Shown one piece after another: positions 38,182 to 48,800 of a stretch of 64,000 nt of DNA. The position numbers and the translations under genes were made by a program. Numbering within the stretch: position 1 is the first letter of the stretch; each line of letters begins with the position of its first letter. The stretch comes from Anaerolineae bacterium (lineage in GTDB: Bacteria > Chloroflexota > Anaerolineae > Aggregatilineales > J027), in contig WBUL01000010.1 in assembly GCA_008933735.1 (NCBI GenBank), positions 62,001 through 126,000 of the forward strand, given 5' to 3'. The notes under the pieces were generated by a model. That model did no database searches. It saw only the letters and a program-made list of their open reading frames with translations, and had not been told where the DNA came from.

Positions 38182-40266
38182 ATGAAAACCAGCCCTCGTT
38201 ATCCCCTGGCGCTGGCAGGCGTCCTGTGCTGGCTAATGCTCGTCCTTTTTCTGTACTATTGGATCCATAAACCCATCACAACACACATGATGGAGGCGAC
38301 GGGCGGCGCGTTGCTCGATTATGGCGCAGCGTTTTTATTCCTGATGGTAGGTGGGGCAGCAGGGCGTACCCTGGTCAGACGGTTTTTCCCTGATGACTGG
38401 CAAAGTCTTTCCACAGCCGAACAGCTTTCAGGAGAGGGATTCATTGGTCTGGGCATTTTGAGCGTCCTTATTTTTCTGGTAGGGTTGGTCAACCTGAGCG
38501 TTTTTTCCATGCTGGCGCTGCTCGCCGCGACAATCCTGTTCTTGAGAGGAAGAGTTTTTACCTGGGCAGGCGCGTGGATTAGCTGGCTGCGCGGCGCGAA
38601 ATTTGATTTTCTCTGGGGTAAGGGGTTAGCCCTGTTTATCGGATTCAACCTGGCGATGGCTTGCTTGATGGCCCTGCTGCCTCCAACCAAATTCGACTCG
38701 CTGACCTATCATCTGGTTGGCCCCAAATTATGGGTGCAGGCAGGCAAATTCACGGCTCTGCCCAACAATCACTTTTTTGGATTCCCGCAGTATGTGAATA
38801 CCCTCTACACGGGCCATATTGCGCTGCTGGCAGGCCGTCTGACTGGTACAGCAACTGTTCACGCGCTGTTTGGTATTCTGACCTTGATGGCAGTAGGCGG
38901 TTACGGGGTACGGCGGTTCAACAAATTTGTTGGGTGGGTGGCAGTTGCGGTTTTGCTCTCGGCGACCTCAATCTGGCTGGAAATCTCATGGGCCTATGTG
39001 GATATGGTCGGACTGGGCACAGCCATGCTGACCTTTGCAACCCTGGAGCGATGGAAAGAGACCCAGAAACCTGCATTTCTAATCCTGGGCGGGATTTTCG
39101 CAGGGCTGGCCCTGTCCTCAAAATATAACGCGGCAATGGTAGGTTTCGCGGGCACTCTCTATTTGTTTCTCTATGGGTGGCGGCATGGTATTACAGCGCT
39201 TATTAAATCCGCTGTGATCTTTGGCATCGCAGCCCTGGTTGTTGTTTCCCCCTGGCTCATTCGGAACCTCTTTTTTTACGACAATCCGGTTTACCCTCTT
39301 GGCCCCACCACTGGGGAATGGGATGATCTCAGCAACCATTTTTACTTTTACATGCGTGATGACACCTCTGTTCTGGAAAAACGCTGGTGGATGGTTGCCC
39401 TGCTGCCTTTCACGCCGACATTTTTAGGAGTCGAGGGCGGCGAGCCATTTTCCGCAACCATCGGGCCGTTATTTGTGCTTTTGATACCGCTGCTGCTGCT
39501 GACGTGGAAATCTCTCCAACCTGACTGGCGCAGCAGTGTGCGAGATCTGCTGTGGTTCCTGTTGTTTTTGCATGTGTTCTGGCTGTATTCAATGACCAAC
39601 CGGTGGACAGAAACCCGATTGGTCTTAAGCATATTCCCGCTCATGGCAATATTAGCGGCAGCGGCCCTGGACAGCCTGCGCCTGCTGCCGGAAAAACCTC
39701 TTAATATCGCCTGGATGATTCGTACCGTTGTGGCATTAATTCTTTTCCTCACGGCGGTAAATCATGTTGCGGGTGTCCGGCCAAAGGAAGGCGACGAAAA
39801 TTTTCAGGGGACTACGATGGTGAGTCATTTCCTGGAAACACGCGCCTTCGATTACCTCTTGGGAATCGTCAACAAACGCGAATTTCTGGAGGATGCGCTC
39901 GGTTGGTATATGCCCGCGATGGACGCCGTTAACGCACTGCCAGAGGGGTCGCACGTACTGTTTTTGTGGGAAACACGCTCACTTTACTGCGAGGAAGGGA
40001 AGATCACCTGTGAGGAAGATACCATTATCATGCGCTGGTGGCACGACCGCCGCGCGATTGGCAGCGCTGAGGATATTGTCGAAAGTTGGAAAAAACACGG
40101 CGTGACCCATTTGTTAGTCTGGGAAACCGGACGGGAGTTTGAATTCGAGAACAACCCTGTTGGCCTGTTTGAGCCAGGTGATTTTGAGGAATGGAACAAA
40201 GTACCAGCACGGCTTGAAATCATCTGGCAGGGCGAAGATATTTATACTTTATATAAGCTGCCGTGA
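38182..40266 (+). CDS. GT-C family membrane glycosyltransferase-like protein
   Basis: LPPTKFDSLTYHLVGPKLWVQAGKFTALPNNHFFGFPQYVNTLYTG; LSSKYNAAMVGFAGTLYL; many TM helices. Confidence 0.75.
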   Translation: MKTSPRYPLALAGVLCWLMLVLFLYYWIHKPITTHMMEATGGALLDYGAAFLFLMVGGAAGRTLVRRFFPDDWQSLSTAEQLSGEGFIGLGILSVLIFLVGLVNLSVFSMLALLAATILFLRGRVFTWAGAWISWLRGAKFDFLWGKGLALFIGFNLAMACLMALLPPTKFDSLTYHLVGPKLWVQAGKFTALPNNHFFGFPQYVNTLYTGHIALLAGRLTGTATVHALFGILTLMAVGGYGVRRFNKFVGWVAVAVLLSATSIWLEISWAYVDMVGLGTAMLTFATLERWKETQKPAFLILGGIFAGLALSSKYNAAMVGFAGTLYLFLYGWRHGITALIKSAVIFGIAALVVVSPWLIRNLFFYDNPVYPLGPTTGEWDDLSNHFYFYMRDDTSVLEKRWWMVALLPFTPTFLGVEGGEPFSATIGPLFVLLIPLLLLTWKSLQPDWRSSVRDLLWFLLFLHVFWLYSMTNRWTETRLVLSIFPLMAILAAAALDSLRLLPEKPLNIAWMIRTVVALILFLTAVNHVAGVRPKEGDENFQGTTMVSHFLETRAFDYLLGIVNKREFLEDALGWYMPAMDAVNALPEGSHVLFLWETRSLYCEEGKITCEEDTIIMRWWHDRRAIGSAEDIVESWKKHGVTHLLVWETGREFEFENNPVGLFEPGDFEEWNKVPARLEIIWQGEDIYTLYKLP

Positions 40267-40270
40267 TCAC

Positions 40271-40317
40271 AAAAAAACTGTTCCCGACCGGCGGTTATGC
40301 CTTTACCAATCGGGAAC
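40271..40317 (-). terminator. Terminator for pfkA
   Basis: Minus strand GTTCCCGA...TCGGGAAC followed by AGTTTTTTT. Confidence 0.75.
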
Positions 40318-40337
40318 GAGTAATCGAAAAGTTGTAA

Positions 40338-41489
40338 CTATGTCAGGAACATGGGCATTCCCAGGATATGTCGAATCTTGGGCCGATAGTTATCCGAATC
40401 ATAGAGTTCGGCAACATTGACTCGCTTGGTACCTTGCGACAGAGTCGCAATTGGAACATCACTATACACGCCGCGCTGTAGACACACCAGACGCCCGGAT
40501 TCACCGCGCTCCACAAGGCTCATCGCAACCTGTGCAAAGTTCGCCGCCACCATCAAATCCAGTGAATCCGCAGCACCGCTCCGCATGAGATAAGCAAGCT
40601 GTTGATAAACGATGTTCTGACCTGTTAATTCCTGTAACATTTCCCCCACAACCATACCGACACCCCCCAGTTTGCGATGTCCGTAGGCATCGGCCTCGCC
40701 GCGCTCCATGACTGATCCTTCGATCATCCGTGCACCCTCTGACACCGTCAGCATGGCATAATTGCTGGGGTTCGTGCGTTTGTCGTCCACAATGAGTTTT
40801 GCCAGCTTTTCTATGTCGAAGGGGACTTCGGAGATCAGCGCCCGATCTACCCCACTAAGATAAGCAGCGAACAGAGACGTTTCGCCAGAATTACGCCCAA
40901 ACAACTCAACGACGGCAATGCGTTCGTGTGAACCGGTGGAAGTGCGGAGGTTGTGGATAAATTCCACGCTGCGGGTCACCGCTGTCGAAAAACCAATACA
41001 ATAATCGGTGCCATAGACATCGTTATCCATAGTCTTGGGGATAGCGATAACTCGAACACCCTGATGATGCAGCCTTTCGCCGAAACTGAGCGTATCATCA
41101 CCCCCTATTGGGATCAGGCTGTCAATCCCAAGATGCTCAATTACACGCAGAACATGGGGTGTAAAATCCTGAGGCTCGGTGTACGTTTTCCCCTCTTCGC
41201 GCAGAAAATCCGGAATACCCTTGGGCTTTACTTTGCTCGGATTGGTACGAGAGGTATGCAGAAAGGTACCACCAGTACGGTCTATCCTTCGAACAGCCTC
41301 TTTATCCAAGGGGATCACCCAGTGGGATTTATCCGTTTCGTCATCCAGATTGTATTCAAGCAACCCTGCCCACCCGCGTCGAATGCCCAGCACTTCATAT
41401 CCATTATCTGTTGCCCGGTTCACAATGGCCTTGATCGCCGGATTGAGGCCAGGTACGTCCCCGCCGCCTGTTAAAACTCCTATACGCAT
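40338..41489 (-). CDS. pfkA: 6-phosphofructokinase, PPi-type active-site signature
   Basis: [23 protein letters not shown]...[15 protein letters not shown]...[23 protein letters not shown]. Confidence 0.92.
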   Translation of the reverse strand: MRIGVLTGGGDVPGLNPAIKAIVNRATDNGYEVLGIRRGWAGLLEYNLDDETDKSHWVIPLDKEAVRRIDRTGGTFLHTSRTNPSKVKPKGIPDFLREEGKTYTEPQDFTPHVLRVIEHLGIDSLIPIGGDDTLSFGERLHHQGVRVIAIPKTMDNDVYGTDYCIGFSTAVTRSVEFIHNLRTSTGSHERIAVVELFGRNSGETSLFAAYLSGVDRALISEVPFDIEKLAKLIVDDKRTNPSNYAMLTVSEGARMIEGSVMERGEADAYGHRKLGGVGMVVGEMLQELTGQNIVYQQLAYLMRSGAADSLDLMVAANFAQVAMSLVERGESGRLVCLQRGVYSDVPIATLSQGTKRVNVAELYDSDNYRPKIRHILGMPMFLT

Positions 41490-41525
41490 AATCAGTCGCT
41501 TTCTCGATTCAAAAACTCATTTTGA

Positions 41526-41555
41526 TTCGCTATGTGCTGTTTAGAACATAGCGAA
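41526..41555. promoter_or_regulatory. Inverted repeat upstream of pfkA
   Basis: TTCGCTATGT-gctgtttaga-ACATAGCGAA, perfect 10-bp arms. Confidence 0.5.
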
Positions 41556-41618
41556 GTTATACCAAGAGCTAAAGTGATGAAAATCATACATTTCCAATTA
41601 GCCTTGCATCAAGACAAA

Positions 41619-41640
41619 CAGTGTAAGCATTTATACACTG
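41619..41640. promoter_or_regulatory. Inverted repeat in the pfkA/aldolase divergent intergenic region
   Basis: CAGTGTA-agcattta-TACACTG, perfect 7-bp arms. Confidence 0.35.
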
Positions 41641-41708
41641 AAGACAGGGTTATTTTACCCAATGATTAAATGAAGCAGAAATGTTTTTTTTCACAAAAAG
41701 AGGGCAAA

Positions 41709-42818
41709 ATGGTTGCAACTGCGACACCTGAACTTAAGGAACACCTCACAATTGATGCAATAGCAGACATGCTTGGCAGCGAGGCAGACTCCCTGCTGCA
41801 TCATACCTGCGAAACCATCAGTAAGGAAAGACTATATCTGCCAGGCCCGGACTGTGTCAGTGATGTATGGGGCAATTCTGACCGGAGTCCACAGGTACTG
41901 CGGAGTCTGGAACAACTGCACACCCATGGGCGCCTGAGTGGTACGGGTTATCTTTCTATCCTGCCCGTTGACCAGGGGGTAGAGCATTCTGGCGGGGCCT
42001 CGTTCGCTAAAAACCCGGATTATTTTGACCCTATAAAAATCGTAGAACTGGCGCTGGAAGGGGGCTGCAACGCGGTCGCCTCAACGTTTGGCGTGTTGGG
42101 TGCAGTCGCCAGAAAATACGCGCACAAAATTCCCTTCATCGTCAAAATCAATCACAATGAACTGCTGACCTATCCAAATGTGTTCGACCAGATCATGTTT
42201 GGCACCATCAAAGAGGCCTGGAATATGGGAGCAGCGGCGGTTGGCGCTACCATTTATTTTGGCTCAAAGGAGAGCGGGCGGCAGATTGTGGAAGTTTCGC
42301 AGGCTTTTGCCTATGCTCACGAATTAGGAATGGCAACCATCCTCTGGTGTTACCTGCGAAATCCAGCCTTTAAGGTCAACGGCGTGAACCATGAAACCTC
42401 AGCCGACCTGACAGGGCAAGCAAATCATCTAGGCGTAACCCTTCAGGCGGACATCGTGAAACAAAAACAACCGACGAGCAACGGAGGGTATACCGCGCTG
42501 AAGAATCTCGGTGAGTCTTCCTACGGGAAGTACGACGAGCGAATGTACACCAAGCTCACCAGCGAACATCCGATTGACCTGACCCGTTACCAGGTCGCTA
42601 ACTCGTATATGGGACGTGTGGGGTTGATTAACTCAGGCGGTGCCAGCGGGAAAGATGATCTCGCAGAAGCGGTTAAGACAGCCGTCATTAACAAACGGGC
42701 AGGCGGCATGGGGCTGATCAGTGGGCGGAAAGCCTTCCAACGTCCGATGAAAGAAGGTGTGCAGTTGCTGAATGCGATTCAGGATGTATACCTGTGCGAA
42801 GAGGTAACTATCGCTTAA
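41709..42818 (+). CDS. Class I fructose-bisphosphate aldolase (DhnA type)
   Basis: [72 protein letters not shown]...[43 protein letters not shown]. Confidence 0.93.
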   Translation: MVATATPELKEHLTIDAIADMLGSEADSLLHHTCETISKERLYLPGPDCVSDVWGNSDRSPQVLRSLEQLHTHGRLSGTGYLSILPVDQGVEHSGGASFAKNPDYFDPIKIVELALEGGCNAVASTFGVLGAVARKYAHKIPFIVKINHNELLTYPNVFDQIMFGTIKEAWNMGAAAVGATIYFGSKESGRQIVEVSQAFAYAHELGMATILWCYLRNPAFKVNGVNHETSADLTGQANHLGVTLQADIVKQKQPTSNGGYTALKNLGESSYGKYDERMYTKLTSEHPIDLTRYQVANSYMGRVGLINSGGASGKDDLAEAVKTAVINKRAGGMGLISGRKAFQRPMKEGVQLLNAIQDVYLCEEVTIA

Positions 42819-42833
42819 GGAGCAGAGCAGCCT

Positions 42834-43115
42834 ATGACCAGCATCCTGCTTGATCCGCGGAAATACCCTTTTGCAGAATCTCACTCCCTAAAACTGGATG
42901 TGACGGGCAGTACGGGTCTTCTGAATGTTACTCTGCGGCTGGATGAACAGATGGTGTTTCAACAGGCTTACGCGCTCGGAGGTCATTTTCCACATCGTAA
43001 CTATCCTTTTGCAATAGAAGGAATCCCCTGTTACCTTTCGGTCTGGGGCAGCGGGCCAGGGCAGGCGAGTATTAATGTCGTGGTTGAAAATACCTGTGTG
43101 CTGCACTGGGGTTAG
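42834..43115 (+). CDS. Hypothetical protein (93 aa)
   Basis: Open frame directly after the aldolase gene, same strand. Confidence 0.5.
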   Translation: MTSILLDPRKYPFAESHSLKLDVTGSTGLLNVTLRLDEQMVFQQAYALGGHFPHRNYPFAIEGIPCYLSVWGSGPGQASINVVVENTCVLHWG

Positions 43116-43157
43116 CCCTGCCTACCAGCAAAGAATTGACGCATCTGTATGATTTCG

Positions 43158-43189
43158 CCAGCCCTTGAAAATGAGGCTTCAGGGGCTGG
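43158..43189 (+). terminator. Hairpin downstream of aldolase/hypothetical pair (no U tract)
   Basis: CCAGCCCTTGAA-aatgaggc-TTCAGGGGCTGG, 12-bp stem with one G:U. Confidence 0.4.
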
Positions 43190-43446
43190 TGCCCTTTGAG
43201 CACTCAGCGATCTGCTGAACAAGATTTTGAAGCGGAAAGCACCTCGTATGCCTTTAGCAGAACAATAAGCTCGCCAGAATCTTGATAAGCTCCTTGCAGA
43301 TTACCACGTTATCCTAACGACATCCGGGAGACCCACAGCGCCCGTGGAAATTGTTAGTTTTTTTTCACACACAGTTTCTGATTTTGGATTATACTAATAG
43401 CAAGGTTACAAACCTGCCTATCTGTACAGGTGAAAGTACTAGAGAC

Positions 43447-44868
43447 ATGAAGGTTTTGCTCAGTCTTTTTTTGGGTCTTTTACTGCTCACACCACTGACG
43501 ACCACCGCATTTCAAAATTATACATGCCCGGAACTGGTAGAAATCGCCTTGAACGCGGCAGATGAAGCTTGTTTTAACGTTGGGACAAATAAGGCTTGTT
43601 ATGGTCATTCTTTTATTGACGCTCAACCTCGTCCCGATGTAGAAACCCTCGAATTCGCTGCGCCGGGGGATGAAGCGGATCTGCTGGAAATCAGCACCAT
43701 GCGTCTGAGTGCGATGGATGTTGGAACAGGTGCTTGGGGTGTGGCCTTCATGAATCTTCTGGCGTACTCGGATTTCAAGCCGGAAGATGTGTCTATACTT
43801 GTTTTTGGCAATGTTGAGATTCAGAATCTTGTTGAACCCACGACGACCCTTGAGATCACGCTTGTTGAATCCACCGATCTTTTGATCGCTCCGGCAGCCA
43901 GCTCAGAAGTTATCGAAACCGTTGAGGCGGGTCAAATTATCGAAGCTAAACAGCGTCTCGAAGATACCTCCTGGCTGCGGGTCGAAATCCAGGACAGTGG
44001 TATTGTGGGCTGGATTCCAGCCGAGGCAGTCAACGAAAGCAGTCATCTGGATGAACTCACGATTGTAGATGCGTGGGAACCCTATTATGGCCCCATGCAG
44101 GCCTTTTATTTTACCAGCGGCACGGATGATGCAGTGTGCCCCCAGGCTCCCGAAAGCGGTTTGATCATCCAAACGCCAGAAGGAGTTGCTGAAGTTAATC
44201 TCGTGATCAACGGCGTGAATATTCAACTCAGCGCGACCGCGTTTGTCCAGGCGCAGCCGGGCGGCGCGATGACCGTCGAAGTCATTAGCGGCTGGGCTGA
44301 GGTAGAAAGCAACGGCTTGTCTCAGACCGTGTCCTCTGGACAGCAGGTGAGTATTCCTATCAGTGAAAACCTAACGCCAGTCGGTGGAGTAAGCGCACCG
44401 CAGACCCTGAGTGTAAATACAACCACCCTGCCCGGTTGGGGATCTGCCCAAAGTGGCGGCAGTTTTTCTTCGCCTGGGAATGGGAACGCCAACGCCAATG
44501 CGAACGCCCATGCCAACGGGAACGGAAACGCCAATGCCAACACCAACACCAACGCCAACGGCGGAGGCAACAGCGGGGGAAATAGCTGCTGCGCGGGTTC
44601 CAATCCAGGTAATGGCAATGGGAATGGGAACGCCAACGCCAACGGGAACGGAAATGGCAACGCCAACGGCGGAGGCAACACGTCTGATCCGGGGAATGGC
44701 AACGCCAATGGTAATGCGAATGGTGGGGGTGGTACTTCCGATCCGGGGAATGGGAATGGCAACGCCAATGGTAATGCGAATGGTGGGGGCGGCGCTTCCG
44801 ATCCGGGGAATGGGAATGGCAACGCCAATGGTAATGGGAACGGGAATGCCAATGGCAACGGGAATTGA
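43447..44868 (+). CDS. Secreted SH3-like/FecR-like protein with low-complexity (Gly-Asn)n tail
   Basis: Signal MKVLLSLFLGLLLLTPLTTTAFQ; SH3-like DLLIAPAASSEVIETVEAGQIIEAKQRLEDTSWLRVEIQDSGIVGWIPAEAV; FecR-like MTVEVISGWAEVESNGLSQTVSSGQQVSIPI; GNGNANANAHANGNGNANANTNT... tail. Confidence 0.85.
   Translation: MKVLLSLFLGLLLLTPLTTTAFQNYTCPELVEIALNAADEACFNVGTNKACYGHSFIDAQPRPDVETLEFAAPGDEADLLEISTMRLSAMDVGTGAWGVAFMNLLAYSDFKPEDVSILVFGNVEIQNLVEPTTTLEITLVESTDLLIAPAASSEVIETVEAGQIIEAKQRLEDTSWLRVEIQDSGIVGWIPAEAVNESSHLDELTIVDAWEPYYGPMQAFYFTSGTDDAVCPQAPESGLIIQTPEGVAEVNLVINGVNIQLSATAFVQAQPGGAMTVEVISGWAEVESNGLSQTVSSGQQVSIPISENLTPVGGVSAPQTLSVNTTTLPGWGSAQSGGSFSSPGNGNANANANAHANGNGNANANTNTNANGGGNSGGNSCCAGSNPGNGNGNGNANANGNGNGNANGGGNTSDPGNGNANGNANGGGGTSDPGNGNGNANGNANGGGGASDPGNGNGNANGNGNGNANGNGN
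44460..44868 (+). repeat. Gly-Asn(-Ala) low-complexity coding repeat with an embedded 60-bp tandem unit
   Basis: Near-identical units GATCCGGGGAATGGGAATGGCAACGCCAATGGTAATGCGAATGGTGGGGGCGGCGCTTCC (DPGNGNGNANGNANGGGGAS). Confidence 0.9.
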
Positions 44869-44901
44869 AATTTGCAACAACAGGTTATGCAGTCAATGGA
44901 C

Positions 44902-45804
44902 ATGAAAGTTTGTCCTGTCTGCAATCAAGAAAACCTTCAGAATGCTCTGGCCTGCTCACAATGCGGAACTTCCTTTACCGTTAAAGTTGCAATTGATCCA
45001 ACACCAACGCCTGACGGTCCACCACAAAGCATAGCTACCCCCAGCGATCTTTTTCTGTTTGTGTCGGGGCACAACCAGCCGATTGTTTTAAGAAACATGA
45101 AGGAAATCACCCTGGGGAGAAAATCTCCGAATACTGCCTCTCCTATAGTAGACTTAACACCTTATGACGAAAAACCGCCGGAAATATCGCGGAAACACGC
45201 GATGATTGAACAAGTGGATGGCACTTATTTCCTGCGAGATCTGGGCAGTACCAACGGCACCTGGCTCAATGATGCCCCCCTGATCCCTCATCGCAATTAT
45301 CATCTGCATCCCGGTGACAAAATCCGGCTGGCTCAGCTTGCCGTTGTTGCCTATTTCAAAGGGGAAAAAACCACAGAGGTCACGATTTCATTATCCTTTG
45401 ATCAGGCTTGTGAGTTAACCCCGACATCGCTTGGCAGTGAGATTCTCCCTGTGTTGAAGACCATTGGAGATTTCCAGCTCATCCTCAATACACTTTTGGA
45501 GCGTGACCCTCAGGAAATAAAAATTGAGTCGATCAAGGCGGATACTGCCGGAAATAAAATAGTGATTCGGCTGGATAGAGCGCAGGAAACCCTGAAAATC
45601 ATACAGGAAGTTGTGCTGCCATGGAAAACCGTCAACAAAAATACGGACGCGCAGGAACTGAAAACCGAACCCCTGGCGCAGAATATTGTTGTTCGCATTA
45701 AACCGGATTTAGCAGTTGAAAAAGCGCAGTTATTCATCGAAAAACTTTCGCCAATCCTCCTTTTTTTCCTAAACCTGAAACCGCCAATCCTGTTTGAGAA
45801 GTGA
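44902..45804 (+). CDS. Zinc-ribbon + FHA domain protein
   Basis: MKVCPVCNQENLQNALACSQCGTSF; ITLGRKSPNTASPIVDLTPYDEKPPEISRKHAMIEQVDGTYFLRDLGSTNGTWLND. Confidence 0.9.
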   Translation: MKVCPVCNQENLQNALACSQCGTSFTVKVAIDPTPTPDGPPQSIATPSDLFLFVSGHNQPIVLRNMKEITLGRKSPNTASPIVDLTPYDEKPPEISRKHAMIEQVDGTYFLRDLGSTNGTWLNDAPLIPHRNYHLHPGDKIRLAQLAVVAYFKGEKTTEVTISLSFDQACELTPTSLGSEILPVLKTIGDFQLILNTLLERDPQEIKIESIKADTAGNKIVIRLDRAQETLKIIQEVVLPWKTVNKNTDAQELKTEPLAQNIVVRIKPDLAVEKAQLFIEKLSPILLFFLNLKPPILFEK

Positions 45805-45813
45805 GCCTCTGAT

Positions 45814-48800
45814 TTGGACAACTGGCAGGACAAATGGTTACGAGGGTACCAGCTTAAGCAAATTATTGGTTCAGGTGGTTCGAGTGTTGTTTATCTGGCT
45901 TACCAGCCAGCGGTAGAGCGCGAAGTTGCCATCAAGGCGATTTCTCCTCAGTTTGCCAACAATCCGGATTTTGTGCGGCGATTTGAAAGAGAAGCCCAGT
46001 TCATCGCCCGCTTGGAACACCCTCATATCGTTCCCCTTTATGATTTCTGGCGTGACCCGCATGGTGCTTATCTTGTGATGCGCTTCCTGAAAGGCGGCAG
46101 TCTGAAAGCCCATGTACGCAGTAACGGGGCCTGGCCCCTTCCTGCGACCATCAAATTGATTGATCAGATCGCTTCGGCACTGTCCACAGCGCATCAGTCC
46201 GGCATCATTCATCAGGATTTAAAGCCGGAAAATATCCTTTTTGATGAACAAGGAAACGGCTATCTGGTCGATTTTGGTATCGCCAAAGATGTCCTGTCCA
46301 ACATTAATCTTTCAGAAGCGGGGGGGGATAAAATCTGGGGAACTCCCGCATTTATGGCACCTGAACAGGCCAGGGACAATGCCGTTACTGAGCGGTCAGA
46401 CATTTACAGCCTGGGGCTGATCATTTACACGTTGCTGGCGGGCGAAATGCCGTACCAGTCGCCCAGTGTCACCACCATTCTGCGGAAAAAACTTTTCGAG
46501 GTACTCCCGCCGCTCAGCCTGAATCGTCCCGAACTGCCAGATCAACTGAATCTGCTCATCTGGAGAGCAACCGATGTGCTGCCAGAAAATCGTTATGCGA
46601 CCGTGAGTGAATTTGCCAATGAGTTCAGGAAGTTTCAGACAGAAACCGTGACAGTCTCTACACCTGCCTTTGCTCAGCAAAAGACCTCCTCTCTGCCCGT
46701 AGATGTAACCTTCCCGATGGCAGCCCATACGTTGATTACCGAAGGCACGAATCCGTATAAAGGGCTGCGTCCTTTTGAAGAAGTCGATGCGCTTGATTTC
46801 TATGGACGAGAAGACCTGATTGAAAAGCTCCTGGCACGCTTGCAGTCAAATCCTCGTTTCTTAACGGTCATCGGGCCCAGCGGCAGTGGAAAATCGAGTG
46901 TTGTTAAAGCGGGTCTGCTCCCAAAGCTGCGACAGGGAGCTCTCCCCGAATCGGACACATGGTTTATTTCGACCATGACCCCTGGCGCAAATCCCCTCTC
47001 TGAACTGGAACAGGCATTGATGCGCGTGGCGATTAATGCCCCAGCAGTTTCTATCGCCGAACAATTACAGGCGAGTGGACTGCATAAGTTGATCACCCAA
47101 ATTCTGCCGGGCGACCTGCTTTTATTGATTGACCAGTTCGAAGAGCTGTTCTCATTGGCAGAGGATGAATCCGTTCGCCGCCTCTTTATTAATAATCTGA
47201 TGAGTGCGCTGAACCATCCCCAGAGCCATCTGCGAGTTATCCTCACCCTACGAGCTGATTTTTATGACCGCCCTCTTCACTACCCTGAATTGGGCCAATT
47301 TATCCGCGAAAACACCGAGGTTATTCTGCCGCTTTCGAGCACAGAAATTGAGCGAAGTATCGTGGAACCGGCGAAACGGGTCGGGCTGGTGGTCGATAGA
47401 GCCTTAGTGACTGCCATGACCGATGATGTACAGGGGCAGCCAGGGATGTTACCGCTCCTACAATTTGCCCTGACTGAACTGTATGAGAACAGCCAAGGGA
47501 ACCGCCTTACTGTTGCCGCTTACAACGCTGTTGGCGGTGTGAGCGGCGCGCTCGCAAAACGTGCCAATGACCTCTATGATCAGCTCAATCCTGAACAGCA
47601 GCGATGGGTACAACAAATCTTTTTGAGACTGGTCAGTGAAGCGGCGACTCGCCAGCGTGTTTTGCGGGAAAACTTAACTTCGCTTGCGCCAGCTCGTGAT
47701 TCCATCGACATGCTGCTTGACCTGTTCGGTAAACACCGTCTCCTGACCTTTGATCGAGACCCAGTCACGCGGGCCCCCACTGTAGAAATTGCCCACGAGG
47801 CGCTTATCCATCGTTGGGAACAGCTTCGTGAATGGGTGGACACCCATCGAGACGATCTGCGACAGTATCGGAAACTGTCTGAAGCTGCCGCTGAGTGGGT
47901 GAATAATCAACGGGAAAACAGCTTTCTGGCAAGCGGGACTCGTCTTGCCCAGTTTGAGGAGCTGGCCGTTGCCCTGAATGAATTGGAACAACAGTATTTG
48001 CAGGCCAGCATCGCTTTTCGTCAGCAGAACGCTCGAAGAAGGCAGTTATTTGTCGGAGTGCTAACGGTCGTTGCCATCAGTGCGGTCATTATGGCGTTTC
48101 TGGCATGGTTGGGCCAGCAGCAGGCTGCCCGCGAGCGTAAAACGGCGGAAACTGAACGCGACCGTGCCAATGAACAGGTACAGATTTCCCGTTCAAGAGA
48201 ACTGGCCGTATCCGCGCTCACAGAAGGAGGACGGTTAGACTATTCGCTGCTGATCAGTTTAGAAGCCCTGCGAAGTTATGATACCTTAGAAGCCCGCCGC
48301 AGTTTGTTACTTGGTCTGGTCTCCAATCCGTATCTCGTCACCTTTTTGCACGGGCATGAAGCTGTAGTCCGCACGGCTGCCGTCAGCCCGGATGGTCGCA
48401 TGTTTGCAAGTGCGGGTGATGATCGGACAATACGTGTATGGGATGCGGAAACACAACAGCTTTTGTTCGAGCCGCTGACCGGACATACGGACACCATCTG
48501 GAAAGTCACCTTCAGCCCGGATGGGCGCTGGCTGGCTTCGGCCAGTCACGATCATACGATTCGCCTCTGGGATTTAAGTCAGTCCGATCAGCCTATTGTG
48601 CTGGAAGGTCACACTGATAAAGTGTGGGATGTAGCCTTCAGCCCGGACGGGCGCTGGCTGGCCTCAGCCAGTTCAGATGGAAAAGTTCTGCTCTGGGATA
48701 TTTCGCTTGAAGTTCCTGTTCCCAAAACCCTTTCCGCACATTCGGCTACGGTTTACACGGTTGAATTCAGCCCCGATGGAAAACTCCTGGCTTCTGGCGG

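Noticed and set aside
44453-44905. Plus-strand 150-aa PT/MGTPTPM-rich ORF
   Set aside because: Out-of-frame reading of the same repeat tract.
44322-44924. Minus-strand 200-aa Pro/Leu/Phe-rich ORF and 169-aa Ile/Val/Gly-rich ORF
   Set aside because: Frames opened by the Gly-Asn coding repeat; repetitive composition only.
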